Positions 16,760 to 20,085 of a stretch of DNA of 20,085 nt are shown here, in pieces (position 1 is the first letter of the stretch; every line of letters begins with the position of its first letter). Under the pieces are notes generated by a model. The model saw only the letters and a program-made list of their open reading frames with translations. It was not told where the DNA came from and searched no databases. The position numbers were made by a program, and so were the translations under genes. The DNA lies in contig CAJWSE010000003.1 in NCBI GenBank assembly GCA_913046275.1, positions 1 to 20,085 on the forward strand, in the 5' to 3' direction. The stretch is from an uncultured Phycisphaerae bacterium (GTDB lineage Bacteria > Planctomycetota > Phycisphaerae > Phycisphaerales > SM1A02).

Positions 16760-16783
16760 GCAGCCTCTTTTCATCTTGGCTGC
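16760..16783 (-). promoter_or_regulatory. Hairpin overlapping the rpsA Shine-Dalgarno
   Basis: On the - strand GCAGCC (16783-16778) pairs with GGCTGC (16765-16760) around a 12-nt loop. The two G of the AGAGG ribosome-binding word (16768-16764) fall in the stem, so folding would partly hide the start site. E. coli S1 represses its own translation through leader structure; a comparable role here is inference. Confidence 0.5.
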
Positions 16784-16820
16784 GTGGGCTACCGAACGCA
16801 GTTGCTTGATGTGAGCTAAT

Positions 16821-16907
16821 ATCTTGTACAAGCACCGTGCTTATTATCCGACAAGATTTAGTTATTCACATGCCTGCTTGATGGCAGGCGAGCCGCACAT
16901 CATACCA
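16821..16907 (-). promoter_or_regulatory. Candidate rpsA promoter and dyad-rich leader
   Basis: On the - strand an extended -10, TGG-TATGAT, occupies 16907-16899; no good -35 is visible, as is usual for extended -10 promoters. Downstream lie a hairpin GCCTGC/GCAGGC (16872-16889) and a nested set of dyads: ATCTTGT/ACAAGAT (16821-16827 with 16851-16857), CTTGTACAAG (16823-16832) and AAGCAC-C-GTGCTT (16830-16842). The leader would be about 140 nt. The dyads are directly seen; promoter use is inferred. Confidence 0.4.
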
Positions 16908-16939
16908 GACCAAATGTATGAAAGCACATTTTTTAGAGG

Positions 16940-18211
16940 CTAAAGGGTTCTTTTTGAGAGCAAAATAAACCCAATTCCACCTAATCCAGACAGTGCAGCT
17001 CCTGTATAGAAGACAATTGGACCGCCTGCAAAACCATTATTCATCAAGGACGTATAGAGTGCAACACCAAGAGCAGGGGCAAGCAATCCTCGTATTCCAG
17101 TCAGCGTAACATGCAAACCCATATACCTACCCGATTGCTCAACAGGTGCATAATCTTGATGTCCCAAGTTCCAGGCCAGTACTCCGCCGCCAAAGCCAAT
17201 GCCTCGAATTCCAGCACCAATCCACATGCCGGGCAAAAACTCATAAGCAATACTAAGTCCAAAGCAGAGCGAAGACAATACAAAAAACCAGCTATGTATT
17301 GAACGGAATGTTAAAACATGCATTTTGTCAAGGATTTTGGCCCATAATGGGGTGCTCCATGGAATCATTAAAATGGGAATTGTTGACACGATTAAAATTT
17401 CATCTAAGTAATCAAGTTTGAATGAGTCACTTAAAACAATGACCAGTGGTGCCGTAAGCATTAAATTGCCTACACCAAAGATAAATTGGCAAATCATGTA
17501 TTTGGCAAACGGACGATCTTCAAACAGCAAATCGAAAGCTTTCCAAGGCATAATCGATAATGGTCGAGCAGCTGTTAGTTCTTCACGTAGTATACTTTCG
17601 TGATTGACAACTCGTATTTTACTGTATATCCAAGCTCCTAGAATTCCAAAGCTTGCGGATACTGGGTAAACGATTCGAAAGGCATTCTCACTAAAGTCCA
17701 TTGCTTCGCCAACCAGGAAACTTACGCTCGCAAGTACAAGTGCCTGAACAATATAAATTTTCCCGGCAATCACGGTGCGAATAGATCTTGGGTAGTTTGC
17801 TTGCCAAACAGTGGTCCGCAACGTAACAACGCCAGACCAGCAAACTCGTGTTCCAACAACACAGAATAGCATTAGCCATAATCCAATAACAGTATGAGGA
17901 ACAAATGCAACGCTTCCGATTAACACAACGGCTGCGATTTTGAGCATCGTAATAAATTGAATTTTATGTTTCCCTTGGCTCATGGCCGCCCACATAAAAC
18001 TTGAAATATTTGCAAATCCCTGGGCTGCAGCTAGCGCGCCCACGACCCAATCTAAGGTAGAGTCCTGTACAACGCCCTCAAACAACCTCTTTGTAAGGAT
18101 TCCAATAACTCCACCCTCAATGGCTCCAAGCATCATTGGCAAAAAAGCCCATGCGAGTAGTTCTCTACCATGCTGGGATTTTCTTGCTTGATTTGTTGAG
18201 GGTTTTATCAC
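16940..18211 (-). CDS. Major facilitator superfamily transporter
   Basis: This 423-residue protein has about 12 hydrophobic segments in two halves separated by a charged loop near the middle (about residues 205-235, NHESILREELTAARPLS...FEDRPFAKY). The overall pattern is that of an MFS permease of the loosely defined major-facilitator type; no motif identifies the substrate. The start is GTG at 18211; there is no in-frame ATG before the first membrane segment. An SD is not obvious; a small dyad ACTCT-AAA-AGAGT (18219-18231) lies just upstream. No terminator follows, so transcription may continue into rpsA 188 nt away. The substrate is unknown. Confidence 0.82.
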   Translation of the reverse strand: MIKPSTNQARKSQHGRELLAWAFLPMMLGAIEGGVIGILTKRLFEGVVQDSTLDWVVGALAAAQGFANISSFMWAAMSQGKHKIQFITMLKIAAVVLIGSVAFVPHTVIGLWLMLFCVVGTRVCWSGVVTLRTTVWQANYPRSIRTVIAGKIYIVQALVLASVSFLVGEAMDFSENAFRIVYPVSASFGILGAWIYSKIRVVNHESILREELTAARPLSIMPWKAFDLLFEDRPFAKYMICQFIFGVGNLMLTAPLVIVLSDSFKLDYLDEILIVSTIPILMIPWSTPLWAKILDKMHVLTFRSIHSWFFVLSSLCFGLSIAYEFLPGMWIGAGIRGIGFGGGVLAWNLGHQDYAPVEQSGRYMGLHVTLTGIRGLLAPALGVALYTSLMNNGFAGGPIVFYTGAALSGLGGIGFILLSKRTL

Positions 18212-18244
18212 TAGTCAAACTCTAAAAGAGTGGTATTGTACCCT

Positions 18245-18449
18245 TAGGTGGAAAAGACCACCGTGCGATGTACATGTAGCATGTATGTGCTCGATCCTAT
18301 CGAACCCTTAGGGATCGTCATTCGCTACATCGACAGTCAGGCCGTGCTCGCTTGAGTGGCGGAAGGCTCGGAATGATGGCAAACGAACCCACCTATTTAG
18401 GTATTGGGTTAGAGCACAACCGTTACGTGTGCATCGCACCGTGCTCTTT
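18245..18449 (+). ncRNA. Candidate structured RNA, class unknown
   Basis: 18263-18280 pairs with 18422-18439 in 18 consecutive base pairs, three of them G-U wobbles (18271/18431, 18275/18427, 18279/18423). These would be A-C mismatches on the other strand, so the + strand is the likely RNA. Inside this stem are a second helix (18287-18292 with 18412-18417) after a small internal loop, a hairpin at 18293-18316, a stem 18318-18323/18371-18376 capped by a hairpin around 18341-18360, and a bulged hairpin AACCCACCT/AGGT-GGGTT at 18386-18410. A 5' hairpin GGTGG/CCACC (18247-18262) precedes it. TATTGT at 18233-18238 is a possible -10. The 3' end is not marked by a strong T-run. No signature of 6S, SRP, RNase P, tmRNA or a known riboswitch was found. 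Confidence 0.5.
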
Positions 18450-18470
18450 ATGAAAGGATTAGATGAAAAC

Positions 18471-18492
18471 ATTGCATTTACATGAATGCAGT
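18471..18492. terminator. Weak hairpin downstream of the anti-sigma gene
   Basis: ATTGCATT (18471-18478) pairs with AATGCAGT (18485-18492), including one wobble, around TACATG. Read on the - strand it is followed by GTTTTC, so it could be a weak terminator for the anti-sigma gene 47 nt upstream. Read on the + strand it has no T-run. Confidence 0.3.
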
Positions 18493-18538
18493 CTAGTGAG
18501 AGGCCGATTCTTCATATTTTATTTTCAGTTTGACTTTC

Positions 18539-19336
18539 TTAGACCCATCGCACACCAGTCTTTGCATCAAAAGCAACAATGGTGATCCCAGGAATTAGTG
18601 CTTTATCGATTTCGAATGCCTGGCCTGTGATGGCTCGCCCTGAGGTGATTCGAGCAAGTTCAATAATTTTACCTTTGAGGGTTTTGCCCTGAATAATAAT
18701 TTCTTCGCCTGGCAGCAAATCTAATCCAACAATGTATCCATTGCCGAATCTCTCATTAATTGAAATGCGAATGCGACCATTTTGGCGGCTATTTTCTTTT
18801 GAGAGCCAAGTGATATTGCAATAGGGATTGTTTAGGAAAGTTTTGAAATCACTACCAACTGAATCGATAATGGTCGTTTCTGCGTCCATGTCCATAGCAA
18901 TCTGAGCAATTCGTGTTGCTCTATGATTTGCATCAACAGCAAGAATTCCAAAGAGAGTGGCCACGCCAAATAAAATGAGTGCAGCAATTCGCCAATAAAA
19001 GGCTGGTTTCACTTTAGTTTGGGGGTTCTGTGCTGCCCTTGCGCCAATCAGTGCAAGCGGAGCAAGTCTTCTTGCTTCATTGTCAGCGGCATTTGAGACC
19101 GCCTTTAGGACTTTTTGTTTGAGGTGTTTCTGTGGAGAGTCGGTTGGCAGGAGCCAATCATCTTCAGCAAATGCCCGTTGCATTTCAATGATTTCATCTT
19201 GAATCGAGGCGGGTGCATCATGAAAGGAGCGGTTGAATAAATCTGTTTCGATTGGTTCTAGCAAACCATGTGCATCTAAAACAGCAAGTTCGAGAAGTTG
19301 CTTGTAGTTATTTGCTTCATTCATTGACATACTCAT
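18539..19336 (-). CDS. Anti-sigma factor-like membrane protein
   Basis: This 265-residue protein lies 32 nt downstream of the ECF sigma gene. Residues 1-110 are cytoplasmic and largely helical, the expected sigma-binding part; one membrane helix spans about 115-134 (IAALILFGVATLFGILAV); the remainder is an extracytoplasmic beta-rich domain ending KTGVRWV, resembling the RskA C-terminal arrangement. The HxxxCxxC zinc motif of ZAS anti-sigma proteins is absent (a single Cys, in PYCNITW). The usual role would be to hold the sigma factor at the membrane until an envelope signal. Starts at 19336, 19330 and 19324 are all ATG in frame; no SD picks between them. The assignment rests mostly on topology and gene position. 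Confidence 0.75.
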   Translation of the reverse strand: MSMSMNEANNYKQLLELAVLDAHGLLEPIETDLFNRSFHDAPASIQDEIIEMQRAFAEDDWLLPTDSPQKHLKQKVLKAVSNAADNEARRLAPLALIGARAAQNPQTKVKPAFYWRIAALILFGVATLFGILAVDANHRATRIAQIAMDMDAETTIIDSVGSDFKTFLNNPYCNITWLSKENSRQNGRIRISINERFGNGYIVGLDLLPGEEIIIQGKTLKGKIIELARITSGRAITGQAFEIDKALIPGITIVAFDAKTGVRWV

Positions 19337-19368
19337 TATTCTAATTCGGCTTTTATCTGCTTAGCTGG

Positions 19369-19944
19369 TTAAAGAGCCGAAGAATCTTTTAACCCATATT
19401 CCCTAAGGCGGAGTAGCCCTCGACTTAATGCCGACTTAACCGTTCCGAGTGGTGCTCCAAGCTGAAGGCTCACTTCACGTAAGGTGAACCCTTGAAAATA
19501 CGCTCGTTCAATGACAGTACGTTGCATTTCTGGGAGCGTCAGCAAAGCTTGCCACAAGGCGTTATTGCGTTCCTGTAGCAACATATTCGATTTTTCATAC
19601 CCATCGGTTGCAGAAACATCATGTTGCTCGCCAAGTTCTTGCGATTTAGGCCGTACAGTTTTTCTGCGAATGCGATCGATAAGGTGTCGTCTGGTAATAA
19701 GCATCACCCAAGTTACTAATTTGGCTTTTCTTGAATCAAATCGATCGGCAGTTTTCCATAGTCGTACAAAAATTTCTTGAACAGCATCTTCGGCTTCTGC
19801 GTTATTCGATAGAAATTGCATTGAAAGCTTGAATACAAGCGCCCCAAATCGATCATATAGCTCTGAAATAGCATCTTCTTCGCCAATGGCGACGCGTCGC
19901 ATAAGTCTGTAATCTGGTTCTTTATCAGGCAAAGGTAGTTCCAA
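19369..19944 (-). CDS. ECF-type RNA polymerase sigma factor
   Basis: This 191-residue sigma-70 family factor has region 2 at about residues 25-97 (AISELYDRFG, AEDAVQEIFVRLW, the -10-recognition helix FDSRKAKLVTWVMLITRRHLIDRIRR) and region 4 at about 130-180 (LPEMQRTVIERAYFQGFTLREVSLQLG, then the -35-binding helix APLGTVKSALSRGLLRLRE). No other regulatory domain is attached. The start is a TTG at 19944, because an in-frame stop lies four codons upstream and the next Met (19902) would cut into the start of region 2. The downstream gene is its probable anti-sigma factor. The region 2 and SigK/RskA-like pairing fit an envelope-stress role; the regulon is unknown. Confidence 0.93.
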   Translation of the reverse strand: MELPLPDKEPDYRLMRRVAIGEEDAISELYDRFGALVFKLSMQFLSNNAEAEDAVQEIFVRLWKTADRFDSRKAKLVTWVMLITRRHLIDRIRRKTVRPKSQELGEQHDVSATDGYEKSNMLLQERNNALWQALLTLPEMQRTVIERAYFQGFTLREVSLQLGAPLGTVKSALSRGLLRLREYGLKDSSAL

Positions 19945-20005
19945 GTGGATTGATTATACAAAAACAATACCCAAACATAATCCGTACAAAAATGATGGAT
20001 GTACG
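19945..20005 (-). promoter_or_regulatory. Candidate promoter of the sigma/anti-sigma pair
   Basis: A perfect -10 hexamer TATAAT occupies 19958-19953 on the - strand, only 8 nt before the TTG start; no convincing -35 is visible at 16-18 nt. A dyad CGTAC (19983-19987) and GTACG (20001-20005) with 13 nt between lies just upstream, at a spacing suited to a dimeric regulator. The sequence beyond, to the window end, is AT-rich with a TTGATTAA direct repeat (20033-20040, 20043-20050) and nothing else recognised. Confidence 0.4.
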
Positions 20006-20085
20006 ACAGTTTAAAATGAGTTTACCGATAATTTGATTAAGATTGATTAAAAAACTCGCAAAAACACAAATCATTATTAGACTAT

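Noticed and set aside
16752..16835. In-frame ATG at 16835 as the rpsA start
   Set aside because: It adds 28 residues unlike S1 proteins and runs through the leader hairpin and SD that serve the ATG at 16751.
16872..16889. GCCTGC/GCAGGC hairpin as terminator of the MFS gene
   Set aside because: No T-run follows on either strand; it is better treated as part of the rpsA leader.
18336..18366. SRP-RNA-like words (GTCAGG and GGCGGAAGG)
   Set aside because: The required AGCAG segment of helix 8 is missing and the spacing is wrong.
18381..18400. GCA AAC GAA ... reading like a tmRNA tag start
   Set aside because: No tRNA-like ends, no TTCGAC-type 5' motif and no ALAA-like tag end; the bases are used in a hairpin instead.
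18411..18446. Short GAGCAC...GTGCTC hairpin resembling group II intron domain V
   Set aside because: No AY bulge or GNRA-type cap in the right place, no intron protein or other intron domains nearby.

Overview
The window looks like a moderately AT-rich bacterial chromosome segment, most likely from a planctomycete of the Phycisphaerae type. That placement is an inference from gene content: a DUF5117/DUF4953-type zinc metalloprotease, a K+-dependent membrane pyrophosphatase, a six-domain ribosomal protein S1, an ECF sigma factor paired with a membrane anti-sigma protein, frequent TTG/GTG starts and many weak Shine-Dalgarno (SD) sites. No mobile element, prophage, CRISPR array, tRNA or rRNA was seen, and almost every base belongs to an ordinary chromosomal gene.

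Layout. 1-2164 (+) is the 3' part of a large zinc metalloprotease ended by a 15-bp-stem terminator. pdxH follows (+, 2254-2850) and converges on a NYN-domain RNase-like gene (-, 2855-3484). rpsU (+, 3635-3844) precedes a leader with a possible 21-codon upstream ORF and a hairpin. Next comes a tightly packed + strand cluster (4008-14456): hppA, rsfS, a secreted alpha/beta hydrolase, an overlooked 47-codon gene (8344-8487), trmB, a protein with two C4 zinc modules, a sensor histidine kinase, a MacB/FtsX-like permease and an S9 peptidase. Stops and starts overlap or lie within about 20 nt throughout, so co-transcription is likely. The 540-nt gap at 14457-14996 holds a possible 29-codon peptide gene with a strong SD and a strong terminator. 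The remaining genes are on the - strand: rpsA (S1), an MFS transporter, an anti-sigma-like membrane protein and an ECF sigma factor.

How the genes relate. rpsU, rsfS, trmB and rpsA belong to translation. hppA couples pyrophosphate from biosynthesis to an ion gradient. The kinase and permease genes overlap by ATGA, as in an envelope stress or transport-sensing unit, but no response regulator or ABC ATPase is visible. The sigma/anti-sigma pair is a normal envelope-signalling module.

The most interesting unexplained item is the 327-nt gap at 18212-18538. It can fold into an RNA of about 200 nt closed by 18 consecutive base pairs. Three of these are G-U wobbles that work only if the + strand is transcribed, opposite to both flanking genes. 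I could not match it to 6S, SRP, RNase P, tmRNA or a riboswitch class I know. It is a candidate undescribed structured RNA, not a demonstrated one.
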